This document shows, piece after piece, positions 36,168-46,333 of a DNA stretch of 64,000 nt. Numbering within the stretch: position 1 is the first letter of the stretch; each line of letters begins with the position of its first letter. The position numbers and the translations under genes are program-made. Below the pieces are notes generated by a model. It searched no databases and had not been told where the DNA came from. It saw nothing but the letters and a program-made list of their open reading frames with translations. Location: NCBI RefSeq assembly GCF_000149955.1, contig NC_030989.1, positions 4,712,070 through 4,776,069 of the forward strand, given 5' to 3'. The DNA comes from Fusarium oxysporum f. sp. lycopersici 4287. Lineage: Eukaryota > Ascomycota > Sordariomycetes > Hypocreales > Nectriaceae.

Positions 36168-38276
36168 ATGCCTAGCGGGGCCCGATCACGCAGTGGATGC
36201 GCCGCATGCAAGTCCCAACGGGTAAATACAGTGACGATACCAGACGACCATACACAAACGCGCTGACAGATTCATCATGACAGTTGAAGTGCGATGAGAC
36301 TTGGCCGTCTTGCAGCAGATGTACTCGCCTCGATATGAACTGTTCTGGGCCGATTATCCGTCTGAGATGGTCACAAAAGCACCAAGCACGTCCCGATAAC
36401 AGACTCCAAAAGCGAACAACACATACGAAGCAGAGTCTACAGCCATCGACGACCAGGCACTCCAACATTACAGGCCAGCCGGAAGCTACTCCCCTGGATT
36501 CAAACCTCTCTTCGGTATTTGACCCTGCTGCCGTGGATGGAAATTATGCCCTTTCTCCCAGCCATGGCGGTGATGGCTGGATCGACGAAGCGTTTGGAGA
36601 CATGATGCCGGAACTCATGTCATTTGGTCTCATACCGAATGCTACTGCGACATCAATCCAGACTCCAGAACTGCTGCAAATGGCAGAAGAATTTGGCCCT
36701 ACAATTGAGACGGCGGGGTTGAGCCCAAAAGAGCCAATACACCCAGAGGGGGAAATTTCAGCATCACCCATAACATCTTTACCGATCGATACAAACCGAC
36801 CGCAAAGCGTCTCATCTCAACCAGTGCAGGTCGCTGGGGCGCCGCGGCCTTACATTTCGACAGTTGTCGACCGACCTCTCAACGATTACAGTACCATTCT
36901 CGTCGAGTATTACTTCAAAGACACAGCCGCTATACTCGCCCTATACGACAGCGAGATGAACCCATTTCGGTCAACCGTCTCTCGCGTATGGACATCCTCG
37001 GAGCTCATATACTGTACATTGCAGAGCATGGCTGCATCGTTTCTCTCCAATGTCTATCCTCAGTTGCTACATACTGGACTGTACTTTCGACAAAAAGCCA
37101 TCCGTCTTCTTAATGACCTTGATGACTCTGCAATCCATGAACAGGCGCTGATTGCCTTATTTATGATTGGTGGTACAGCTAGCTGGTTCGACATCAACGA
37201 CACTGGTTCTGAGTATTTTCCCCGTCTTAAGAAACATGTACAGAGTCTGAAGACTTCCGGTCGCATGGCGCCGACAGGACAAAGCCAAGCTTTTTTCGAG
37301 AATACTTTGGCTTGCTGGGAAATGTTCCTGGCTTTTGTGGTTGATGGGGATGAGAATGAAGTTTTCGACTCGCCGCATTTACCACTGTTGTAAGTTCACT
37401 TGGCAATCACGACCGTCAATCTTTGAATGCACTCTAACTCTGATCAGACCGGCAGATCCAGATCCAGAACCTAGATCAATATTCCCCGTGGTCCAAATAC
37501 CACATCCTGTAACTGGAGTCGCGCACGAGATCCATACTACTCTCGCAAGGGTCGGCCGTTTGGTCAGAAGAAATCGTCGTCGTGCCATGTCCAAACAATT
37601 CCTCACACGGGAGAGTATTCTGGAGGCACATCGCGAGGTCGATGAAGCAGCTGAATTAGAGATATTTCTCACCAACCTGCAGGTTCCATTAGAGTCCGCA
37701 ATAGTGCAAACGGGCGACTCACAAACACCGACCTGGCATCTCACAGCCCTCGCAGAAGTATATCGATTTGTTGGCCTTATTCAGCTGTATCATGTCTTTC
37801 CCGACACTCTTGTATCAAGGGTGAGCCTTCAGAACTCACATGCTGGTGGAGATGTTGCTCAAGCATCTGCCCACGAAGCGGAGGAGAGGTTAAGACAGTT
37901 CACGCTCAAGGCCGTCGAAATCCTCCGCTCCATACCTGCTGAATCTGGGACCAAAGACTTCCATCCATTCTTGATCGTCGCAGTCTGCAGTGGACTAACA
38001 ATTCCAATAGTCGAAGTGTCGGCTTCTCCACAGGCCATGGCGGGCTTGGAGAACTCGTTGGCTCTAGTTGTGGCTGATGTTCATCGGGCGCGGGGATTTC
38101 TGAGAGGTCGACTACAGCTGCTTTTGCATTCTCTACCAAAGAACCCAATTCAGCGGTGTATAGACATAGTTGAGGCTACTTGGGTGGAGACAGACAATCG
38201 TCATGAGAGTTCAGGACGACCTGCGTACTGGATGGATGTGATGATGCAGAATAACTGGGAGACTTTTATGGCATGA
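36168..38276 (+). CDS. Zn2Cys6 transcription factor
   Basis: Exons 36168-36221, 36284-37389 and 37448-38276 give 662 aa. The zinc cluster is split by the first intron (CAACKSQR / LKCDETWPSCSRC), a common intron position in this family. A Ser/Pro-rich linker follows and then the fungal-specific domain (DYSTILVEYYFKDTAAILAL, EQALIALFMIGG). It resembles ARCA-like or Fungal_trans_2 regulators of amino acid and secondary metabolism, but no target can be named. Its position upstream of the agmatinase gene on the same strand suggests, without proving, a link to amine or arginine use. Confidence 0.88.
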
Positions 38277-38696
38277 TGACTGGCGTTAGATCCGATACCA
38301 AAGATGAGCAGTCACTATCAGCAATTGTTTTGCACGGGAGACGTGAAATGCCTCAATTGGCAAATGCCTCGACCGCTTAATCTAAATGTAATCGGCACGG
38401 AATGTGACACAAGGAAGCAATGTGATTGTCATGCCAAAGATCGTCTCTGTAATGGAGGTACCTAAGTGCACTACCTAGCGCAGGACAGAGGGAGACTAGC
38501 CTGGAATATCCTCTTTTAGTAGGTCGTTACGATTGTGCTCCGCTAAACGAGGCGCCCAGTCACAACTCACATGCTTATCGAGTCGGGTGCATTTCGACGT
38601 TGGGCAAAGAAAATGCTCGCCTATAACCTTAAATAAGGCTCTTGTTGGTTGATGGAAAATAGCAGAGGTCCAAGTAAGCGAAATTAGTAAACGATA
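38277..38696. other. Intergenic: TF 3' end and agmatinase promoter
   Basis: About 420 bp, no distinctive element. Confidence 0.4.
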
Positions 38697-39964
38697 ATGA
38701 GATTCGACCGTCTACTTCCAGTTCTCCCCCTCGCTGGGCTTACCATCGGCTGCAACCACCATCACGACGACAAGAAATGGTCTGCCGAAGAGTTGGCCGA
38801 ACTTGAGGCAAAATGGGGTTTTGATGTAAGGCCATTCTTTTCACATTCCCCCGAACACCTTGACTGAAAGTCAGATAGTGGGCATTCGGCGGCATTGGCA
38901 CTTTCGCGCACCTGAATCATGTCAAATGCCTGACAGAGCCAACCGAGCCCTACGACATCGCTATTATTGGCGCTCCATTCGACACCGCCGTGACGTATCG
39001 ACCCGGTGCACGATTTGGTCCAAGAAGTATTCGTCACGCATCCGGTCGCCAGCACTCGCTCCGCGGCTACAATCCTCGAGCAGACATCAATCCATATCAA
39101 AACTGGGCCAAGATCGTGGATTGCGGAGATATCCCTATAACACCTATTGATAATGATATTGCTCAGAAGCAGATGACGCAGGCACTGGAGCAATTGGGAA
39201 TGCGCAAGACTGTATCGTCTATCTCCTCGAAACCCAAGCTGTTCACGCTCGGTGGCGATCATAGCTTGACTTTGCCTGCTCTTCGAGCATTAAAGAAGGT
39301 CTATGGTGATCGCGAGATCCAAGTCCTTCATTTCGATGGTATGTGAGCACGCCTAAATATGCCTATCTTGTGCTAATGCGTACCTGTAGCCCATCTTGAC
39401 ACATGGAACCCTCATGCATATCCATCTTACTGGGGAACAACGCCTTTCAACCATGGATCCATGTTCTGGCTAGCTAATCAGGAAGGACTACTCTCCAACT
39501 CGTCATCCCATCCTTCCGTCCACGCGGGCTTGCGAACACGACTCACTGGCATCCAAGACAACGAAGACGATACTGCGCAGAACTGGATTCGTTTCTCAGC
39601 TGACGACATCGACAAAATTGGCACTCAAGGTATAATCGGCGGCATAATGAAGCTTCTAGGCACCGAAAACCTGGTGTACCTCTCGGTAGACATTGACGTC
39701 CTTGACCCAGCCTTTGCACCAGGAACAGGGACACCTGAGCCTGGAGGCTGGTCTACCAGGGAATTTATAAACATCCTCAGAGGCATCGAAGATCTGAACT
39801 TGGTCGGCGCTGATGTCGTGGAAGTTTCGCCTGTCTATCAAGGAGCGGGTGAAGAGACGACATTTGCAGCTGCACAGGTCGTTTATGAGATTTTGACGTC
39901 TATGGTCAAGAGAGGACTACAGGATCTAGGAAGGTCGGACAAGGCTAGTAAGGATGAGTTATAG
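38697..39964 (+). CDS. Agmatinase-family ureohydrolase with signal peptide and C-terminal KDEL
   Basis: Exons 38697-38825, 38879-39338 and 39390-39964 give 387 aa. A hydrophobic N-terminus ([15 protein letters not shown]) looks like a signal peptide. Metal-ligand motifs of the arginase/agmatinase family are intact: LGGDHS, HFDAHLD and [22 protein letters not shown], so a dinuclear Mn site is expected. The reaction is agmatine to putrescine and urea, though guanidinobutyrate or similar substrates are possible. The protein ends SDKASKDEL, a textbook ER-retrieval signal. Secretory agmatinase-like proteins occur in Fusarium and Aspergillus; combined with KDEL, an ER location is predicted. This could also be a chance ending. 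Confidence 0.9.
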
Positions 39965-40136
39965 TTATGCCTGCTCAACTCATCGCCACCACGAAAACAA
40001 GAATGGAGAAAGATACGGGTCCACCTGACATAACATCCAAGAGTAGACTAAAGGAGGACAGCTAATCTGATCTGTATTTCGTGAAAAAGAGTCAAGCAAG
40101 CTTTACTCATTAAAACAATTATCATGTAATTTTGAC

Positions 40137-40232
40137 ATTTCGTCATATTCCATATTCCTAAAAAATAATTGACCGATGAAATTATGAAGAAATAGCTATT
40201 GGAGAGGGTGTTGCAGGGTAGGCACCATCTTC
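40137..40232 (+). repeat. Direct repeat, left copy
   Basis: About 96 bp, clearly the same as 43391-43484 in the same orientation, differing mainly by transitions and a 2-bp indel. A shared core is GAGGGTGTTGCAGGGTAGGC. The two copies enclose the Cry-like gene. Confidence 0.85.
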
Positions 40233-40334
40233 TCAGACTGGCTTGTATCATTGATCCAGGATGCTCCTAGATCAACGACACTATTACCATTAGAAGCCTG
40301 GACGGACAAGGTCTTGCCTCCTATGCGGTCCATT
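40231..40334 (-). pseudogene. Truncated, RIP-like copy of the amine oxidase gene
   Basis: 104 bp aligned without gaps to 33560-33663 (exon 1 of the amine oxidase, same orientation). I count six differences, all transitions; five are in the C-to-T or G-to-A direction. It begins at the edge of the direct repeat. Too short to encode anything, it marks a duplicated and mutated fragment. Confidence 0.85.
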
Positions 40335-40837
40335 TAATATCAGATTTAACTTCGGAGTCAGAACCGTTAAATGCACTTATAATCTGGAAAAATTAAGCAC
40401 TGCGAGCGTTGTATTTATCACCACTAGTTAACACTTCTAGTACTTGCGATGTTAGAATATGCGCTAAAGATTAAATTCTGCGCTATAAAATCGAACAGTC
40501 CACCTTTACTATAACGAGTAAAATATTAAGAAATATTACCTTCTTCTCTTTTAATATATCTTCGAAGATCCACAAGTATATAAAGTCCTAGTGATATTTC
40601 TTAGGACTAGACCATTACCTGGAATGCCATCTTACTTACAAATTTACTTAGGAGCCTAATCTAAAAAAGCTAATATAATAGGAGTTGTATTATTAATCTT
40701 TAAGGAATATTAAGTTTTAATAAAAAATTAAAAAAAAATTAAAGTAACGTCTTTTATAAATTAGTTTTAAAACTTAAATATATTATACTTCTAGCCTTAT
40801 TGCATCCTGCCTCTTCTTCCTGTTTAATACCTCAGGC

Positions 40838-42361
40838 TTATAGACGAGGGTCCCTTAGCGACCAAGTAGACTCTCCATCCAGCGCGATTTTTTCCCAACA
40901 TCCAAAGACAGGCTGGAATAAACCAATGAACCCTTCATCATCGTCATCGTGAGACCATCCACAAGCCCCAACCATGCTTGTAGGATGCGGCTTTGAGGTT
41001 GCACTATTATGGATAAAGCCAAGGGCTTCAGGATTGACCTGGGCAGCAAGAAACGCAAGTGATCCCATAAATCCCAGCCCCGTAGGAATAACTAATTCTT
41101 TAGCATTTCCGATACTTGAGTAATTATCGAACTCTGCACGGCCTTGACTGTCGAAGGTTTGCCGCGCCTTCGTGAACTGTATGGTTTCCAGTGTATTATA
41201 CTTCTTTGAAGTTGTGGCGCGCACATTGACGACCTCTTCATTGTAACCAATGTACATGGAAGTACACGTACCTCGCCTTCCTCCGATATTAAGGTGATAG
41301 TCACCGTAGGCCAGTTGCATACCTACCACTTGCTTATTGCCACCAATCTCAGTGTGGTAACAAACAATCCTGTCGAGCTTTCCCTTAGTCCGATAGAACC
41401 AACTCGTATCAAAGCGCGTTGTTGTCGGCGAGATGCCATTCCATAACCATCGAGGATACTCCAGGTGCTGATAGTATTGGGTCTGGGCTACATAGCCAGG
41501 CTTGTATCGCTCCCAAAGACGAGTGGGTGCAAGGATTGTGTCAAGTTCCCCTCCATATTGGGAATCAATATCGTAGTTGAGTTGCTCGAACAACTTGGCT
41601 TTGTTCGCATCGGATGAAACCTTATCCGATGAAATGGTAAAGTTGGAATGGGTACGCTGGTCTTCCACCTCATGGTATGTAATCCCATTAACATAATCCC
41701 ATTCTTTATGGTTAATCTCCTTCTTCCGCTTCTCAATGCATTGGGTCCTTGCTTTGGCGACTGCAGCTTGGAGATCTTCGATTGCCTTTGCAAGATTTTG
41801 TTCATATTTATCCTTTGACGAATCTGTACCATCGATGTCAATGCAGTATTTGCACCGAGTCCAAAGCGCAGATATATACAGCGTACCAAAGGGAATAATG
41901 AAGGGAAGACAGTACCAAGGGGATTCGTTCTCGATGAATGATGGCGCTTCGAGGCAGAGAAAGGTGAGAGTCGAGTGGAAATTCCTAGCCTGGCTAAGTG
42001 GTGGCTGATCCGTCAAGTTCTTGAGTACGAGGTAGATACCGTGAAGTTTCTGTCTCATCATCGTGGCCTCATGTTGTTGAATCTTTTCGTCTACAAGAGC
42101 TTCCACCTTGCCCTTGATACTCTCCCAGATATCTGTTGGGCCGCCTGGCCAGAATGCATCTAGCAAGCCCGAGAGCAACGAGCCAATAACCGGCACCTCG
42201 CTCAAAACCGAGCAGATGATAACCTTAGTCACTTCCTCGACGTTATCTGAGTTAATATTCTCGTCAGGAATATATAGCCCTGTTGTATTAACAGATGCAG
42301 CCTTAAGGACATCGTGTGTCGTTTTTCCGTTAAGACTTTGGTTAAGCTCGTCAGATATCAT
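40838..42361 (-). CDS. Cry-type delta-endotoxin-like protein with beta-rich C-terminal region
   Basis: A 507-aa intronless protein starting at ATG 42361, without signal peptide. Residues ~45-200 (VPVIGSLLSGLLDAFWPGG, then an amphipathic helix beginning IWESIKGKVEALVDEKI) resemble the helical N-terminal, pore-forming domain of bacterial Cry toxins, also found in some fungi. The C-terminal half (from ~330; GMQLAYGDYHLNIGGRRG, then TLETIQFTKARQTF) is beta-rich and resembles a jacalin-like lectin repeat. A membrane-active toxin with a glycan-binding part is the likely reading. The gene is alone in AT-rich DNA between direct repeats, and lack of introns hints at horizontal origin. Target and toxicity are unknown; family assignment is from motif memory only. 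Confidence 0.65.
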   Translation of the reverse strand: MISDELNQSLNGKTTHDVLKAASVNTTGLYIPDENINSDNVEEVTKVIICSVLSEVPVIGSLLSGLLDAFWPGGPTDIWESIKGKVEALVDEKIQQHEATMMRQKLHGIYLVLKNLTDQPPLSQARNFHSTLTFLCLEAPSFIENESPWYCLPFIIPFGTLYISALWTRCKYCIDIDGTDSSKDKYEQNLAKAIEDLQAAVAKARTQCIEKRKKEINHKEWDYVNGITYHEVEDQRTHSNFTISSDKVSSDANKAKLFEQLNYDIDSQYGGELDTILAPTRLWERYKPGYVAQTQYYQHLEYPRWLWNGISPTTTRFDTSWFYRTKGKLDRIVCYHTEIGGNKQVVGMQLAYGDYHLNIGGRRGTCTSMYIGYNEEVVNVRATTSKKYNTLETIQFTKARQTFDSQGRAEFDNYSSIGNAKELVIPTGLGFMGSLAFLAAQVNPEALGFIHNSATSKPHPTSMVGACGWSHDDDDEGFIGLFQPVFGCWEKIALDGESTWSLRDPRL

Positions 42362-44160
42362 CTTGTTCGCCTTAGAAACGTTTAGTTAAAATAGATAGAA
42401 TATAAAATAAGTTATAGAGATATGTAAAGTTAAGGACAATCTCTATCCTTTTATACTTATTTATACTGGAGATTACCAATGGTATAAGCTTTATACTCGT
42501 AGTTAGAAATATTCTCTAGATCTCTCTAAACCCCGCTGTGGCTTGCTGTATAAACAGTTCGAGACTCTATTAGTGCTATAGTAGAGCCACAAAAGCTCCG
42601 ATAACTTTCGGCCCCAACCCCGCTTTCCTCATCAATAGGATAATTACGCATTATCTTCAACGCGTTCTACTTGCAATAAAATATGCCTCTTTCATTACGA
42701 GGACAGAATTATTCTATTTTCAAGAGAATTAGGATTATAATGAGATACATATTAGGTATTCTACTCGCGGAAATCTGGGAGAAAGGGGGTTAATAACTCA
42801 CGCAATATTTGGCATCGTACGTCGGTACCAATCCTGAATATTCGATGGCGGCATTGTGTCGATTAATGCTTGAGGGAAGATGGCAGTTTGGCGGCGGCCA
42901 GGACTCTGCAGTACAAAGGTTGGTTAAGGAACTGGGCGACAGGTTGATGCACCAGACCTGGGCTGCTGCGGGGACAACCCTATTCCCCATAAGATCCCCA
43001 CGCCCAGCTGCTGCTGGTTGATCATGCGAAGCCATGCTTTTGACGGAATTTGGCTGGAATTAGGGTGAAATGGGGCCGTGACTTAAGCTTATTGGCTTGT
43101 TATGGCTGTGGCCACTATGATAGAGTTCGGCTAGTAATTTTAGCTAGCTCTTAACTAATACCTAGGTAAGTGGTATGGAGAGTCTAGACTTTATAAGACC
43201 CTTGCAGCCACTGGAGATCCATTCTCTGTGTTATATGGCTATTTACTTACTGATAGCAGGTCTCTTCCTGAGTTAAGGCGGTTCAGGGTAATTTTAATAT
43301 CGCCTATTGTTTTATAAGCACCTTGGAGGCCTGCATTGCAAATAACTGCATTAGCAGACTGCCATGACCTATTAAATGTGATTAATTGAAATTTCATCAT
43401 ATTCCATATTCCTGAAATAATCAGCCGATGAAATCATGAAGAAATGGCTATTGGGGAGGGTGTTGCAGGGTAGGCATTATCTTCAAGACCCCGCAAACAG
43501 CTGCCTTGGACGACAACAACACTAGACCAAACTCACGGCGGCTTATCAAGTTCAGTTCGACCCTTCTACCCTTCAAGCACGCTCAGTGTCGTAGGGGGTT
43601 CTCTGGCCTAGAATGTTGCCACCTGGTGAGCTAACAAACTGGCCGGGCCTGATCGCCACGAGAAATACCCTTTCAAGCTATCCTAGGCGGTCCCGCATTT
43701 ACAGTAGCGTAAGCGGTTGAAGGCCCGCTTCTCTGAGACTCCCGTAAAGCTTGTTGAGTCTTGCTCCATTTGGCAAGACGAAGCTAGTCTGCAGGCCACA
43801 TCATGCAATACCCCACAAGATAACCAAAGCACTCCGGTACTCGAGACGCCGGCTGACTTTCCGCTAGTACAGACTTGGTAATTTTGGATCGCTTCATGTC
43901 CAAGTGGTCCGACCGAATGCCAAGCTATTCCCTTCCGGCCTCCACTTCAAGCGTAAGAGATAGCGGACACGAGCGAAAGAAGTGAAGGAGTGACCGGCCA
44001 AGTGCCCTTTCTACTTGGCGTGACAAATACACCTTGAACCAGCACAAACAATCGCGTCTGTGGCAAAGAAATCGTATCAGCCAAACAAACGCCTATCATA
44101 TCGAATACGCTCACACGTCCCTTTACTTTCGCGGTTGAGACCCAACACAGAACATCAATA
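42362..44160. other. Intergenic, partly AT-rich, with the right direct repeat
   Basis: 42362-42780 is AT-rich and RIP-like; the remainder has ordinary composition. Overlapping short frames near 42790-43035 on both strands look like chance. The right-hand direct repeat is at 43391-43484. Beyond this nothing is recognised before the SDR start. Confidence 0.5.
43391..43484 (+). repeat. Direct repeat, right copy
   Basis: About 94 bp, matching 40137-40232 in the same orientation. It is not followed by the amine oxidase fragment; the homology stops at ATCTTC. Confidence 0.85.
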
Positions 44161-45111
44161 ATGGATCTTGGACTAGGTCTCCAAGGCGATGTAGTGGTGG
44201 TGACGGGTGCAGGAGGACAGATAGGCCAGGTTATAGTGGAGGCATTCTTGGCTGCTGGCTGCTTCGTTGGCGGCTTTGATATCGACAAGTCCAAGTTTGT
44301 CAAGCAACACCAGAATCTCTTCTGGGTTGCGGTCGACACCACTAGCGAGGCGGGCATGAGTGTTGCATGGAAGAGCGTTGAGGAGCGGTTTAATGCGACT
44401 CCTACGCTTTGCGTTTGCGCAGCCGCAGTTGATCTCAGCTTCATCGAGCATCACTCGTCTATTACGAAGATGCCGACTAGTCAATTCCGCAGGACACTTG
44501 ACATCGTACGTCTGGCCTGATATTTATTTATCTTATACGAGAGTTTCTGACATCGCAGCAGAACACAACAGGGACTTTTATCACGGCCAAGATATGGCTC
44601 CAACAGGTGGAGAAAATGCTCAAGAACAACAGCACGAAAACGAACGGCGCAAATGACACACATTCACCAATAGGTCAACCACGAGACAAAAAGGAGAACA
44701 ACATCTCATTAATAATTATCGGTTCAGAGGCTGGGGACTTTGGAGTTGCCGGTAACCCAGACTATGCAGCAAGTAAAGCTGCAGTTCAATTCGGTCTCGT
44801 CATATCCCTAGCACCAGACGCTGCTCGCATCCATCCGTCGGCTAGAGTGAACTCGATCTCCCCTGGAGCTGTCGATACGAATAGATTCAGTGCAGAAATG
44901 CTCGGAGGACAGCTCCGGTACACTCAGGTGGATCGAGTCCGAGGCGACGGTTGCTCAGAAGAAGGCGGTGGATGTAGAGGGTATTGCCAAGATGTGTCTG
45001 GTGCTGGCGAGTGAGAAGTGGTCTCCTTCAGTTACCGGTCAGAATGTGAGACTCAATGGTGGGAAGAGTGGGAGGCTTTTCTGGAACCAGAATGGTGATG
45101 CTTTGTGGTGA
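44161..45111 (+). pseudogene. Short-chain dehydrogenase/reductase, frameshifted near the C-terminus
   Basis: Exons 44161-44505 and 44559 onward. The Rossmann motif VVVVTGAGGQIGQVI, an NTTGTFITAK block and the catalytic Tyr-Lys (PDYAASKAAVQ) with PGAVDTNRF are present. After AEMLGGQLRYTQ the frame runs to a stop at 45014, while the expected C-terminus (WIESEATVAQKKAVDVEG, VTGQNVRLNGG) lies in the +1 frame. A single extra G in the CAGGTGG stretch (about 44927-44933) would explain this. The active site is upstream of the break, so a truncated protein might fold poorly. Substrate unknown; it resembles the SDR at 46.3-47.3 kb. Confidence 0.72.
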
Positions 45112-45358
45112 TATTTGAGAAACAGATATAAATTTACATTGAGAAATTTGCACAGAAACAGTTGACGAGAACTGCAAGGAATGAAATATCATTATAGTCA
45201 GTTGTTCAGACTCAACAGAGTATCTTGAGAGGCTTATCGACCGTCTCCACGTAGAGTCAGATTGATGACTAAATGCGAGCGACGTGGCACAAGAGAGCTG
45301 AGCATAGTCATAGAGAAAACGAGAGTACTGGTCCATTTCAAAGGTTACGTTATTGGAT

Positions 45359-46321
45359 CTATGAGCTAGGCGTTCTTGTCTTCCAAGCATTTGCTACATC
45401 TGTCATGCACTCAAAGGTAATTTCTCCCTTACTGGCGTGATTGGCCTTTGCCCTGAGTTTGGCGACAAACCTGTCAATCATACCAATAACGTGAGACCTG
45501 CCAGCGCACTCAGGATGCAAGATGAGTGGGAAGATAGATCCGTATCCAGCACCAGGACCTTCATGTACAAAGCTCTCATTTTCCCACAGCCATTCAAAAC
45601 GGTCCAGCCACATCTTCTCTATGACGTCTGTACTCACGTAGCCTTGGGTTGTTGCAGAATGTGGGTAGAAGCATAGGGGAGTAGCATCTTCAGTGTACCA
45701 ACTTCCGGGAATCTCTACCAGAGACGTTTCCGCCTCCTGCGACCCGGGCTCAGGTTGCTCGGCGAAAATTATTGGCTTCATCCAGGTGCTAGCAGGTTGA
45801 CTGTAGTCTGGAATTGCCGGCTTGCCTTCTGAAAATGCCTTGGGGAGGAAGTAAGGCAAGCTGTCGTGGGAATTTAGGCTCGCGTCGTAGAGAAACCCGT
45901 GTTCTTCCAGGAGGCGAACTGTTGACTCCCTGATCTCGTACAGGGGAGCTCGATACCCAACCGGTTTCTTACCCTGGCAGAGGGAAGTGGCTAGCTCGAC
46001 GCACTTCACAAGTATATCCCTTTCCTGCTGCTCAGACAACGAGTATGCGCTCTCATGGCTGTAGCCATGCAGGCCGATCTCTGCGCCGCTCGCAACAATG
46101 GCCTGGGTCTGTCGGGGGTAGCTTTCAATCGAGTGGCCTGGAATGAACCAAGACACATGTTGCGAGATGCCATGCTTGCTGAACACCCTCAACAATCTTT
46201 CGACGCCGACGTTGCCGCCGAAGTGGGCAGCCGAGTAGTCGGCGAGTTTGTTCTCTGGGACATGGCCCGTTCCTATCAGCCCCGAGACCGCGTCAAAGTC
46301 AACAGAGAGACAGATTCTCAA
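45359..46321 (-). CDS. NodB-type polysaccharide deacetylase-like protein
   Basis: About 320 codons. LSVDFDAVSG (catalytic/metal Asp), HVSWFIPGHSIESYP, GLHGYSHE (the HxxxH metal motif) and GYRAPLYEI match the NodB/HpPgdA-like group that hydrolyses N-acyl or cyclic amide bonds. No secretion signal, so an intracellular amide-hydrolase role is more likely than wall deacetylation. No ATG lies near the conserved start: the frame continues upstream only through TTG at 46321, four codons and the SDR stop. A possible spliced start is ATG 46407 in the other frame with a 41-nt intron. See findings. Confidence 0.8.
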   Translation of the reverse strand: MRICLSVDFDAVSGLIGTGHVPENKLADYSAAHFGGNVGVERLLRVFSKHGISQHVSWFIPGHSIESYPRQTQAIVASGAEIGLHGYSHESAYSLSEQQERDILVKCVELATSLCQGKKPVGYRAPLYEIRESTVRLLEEHGFLYDASLNSHDSLPYFLPKAFSEGKPAIPDYSQPASTWMKPIIFAEQPEPGSQEAETSLVEIPGSWYTEDATPLCFYPHSATTQGYVSTDVIEKMWLDRFEWLWENESFVHEGPGAGYGSIFPLILHPECAGRSHVIGMIDRFVAKLRAKANHASKGEITFECMTDVANAWKTRTPSS

Positions 46322-46333
46322 TCTTCGCGCTTC

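Larger units (their letters stand above)
39965..40837. repeat. AT-rich RIP-like region with repeat fragments
   Basis: From about 40040 the sequence becomes very AT-rich with many TA steps and no coding frames. It contains one copy of a ~95-bp direct repeat (40137-40232) and then a truncated copy of the amine oxidase gene. The base composition contrasts with neighbouring genes and suggests RIP-mutated repeat DNA. Confidence 0.7.

Noticed and set aside
42790..43035. Two overlapping ~75-codon frames, one on each strand
   Set aside because: Mirror-image frames with no start context or family match; probably chance in GC-richer DNA.
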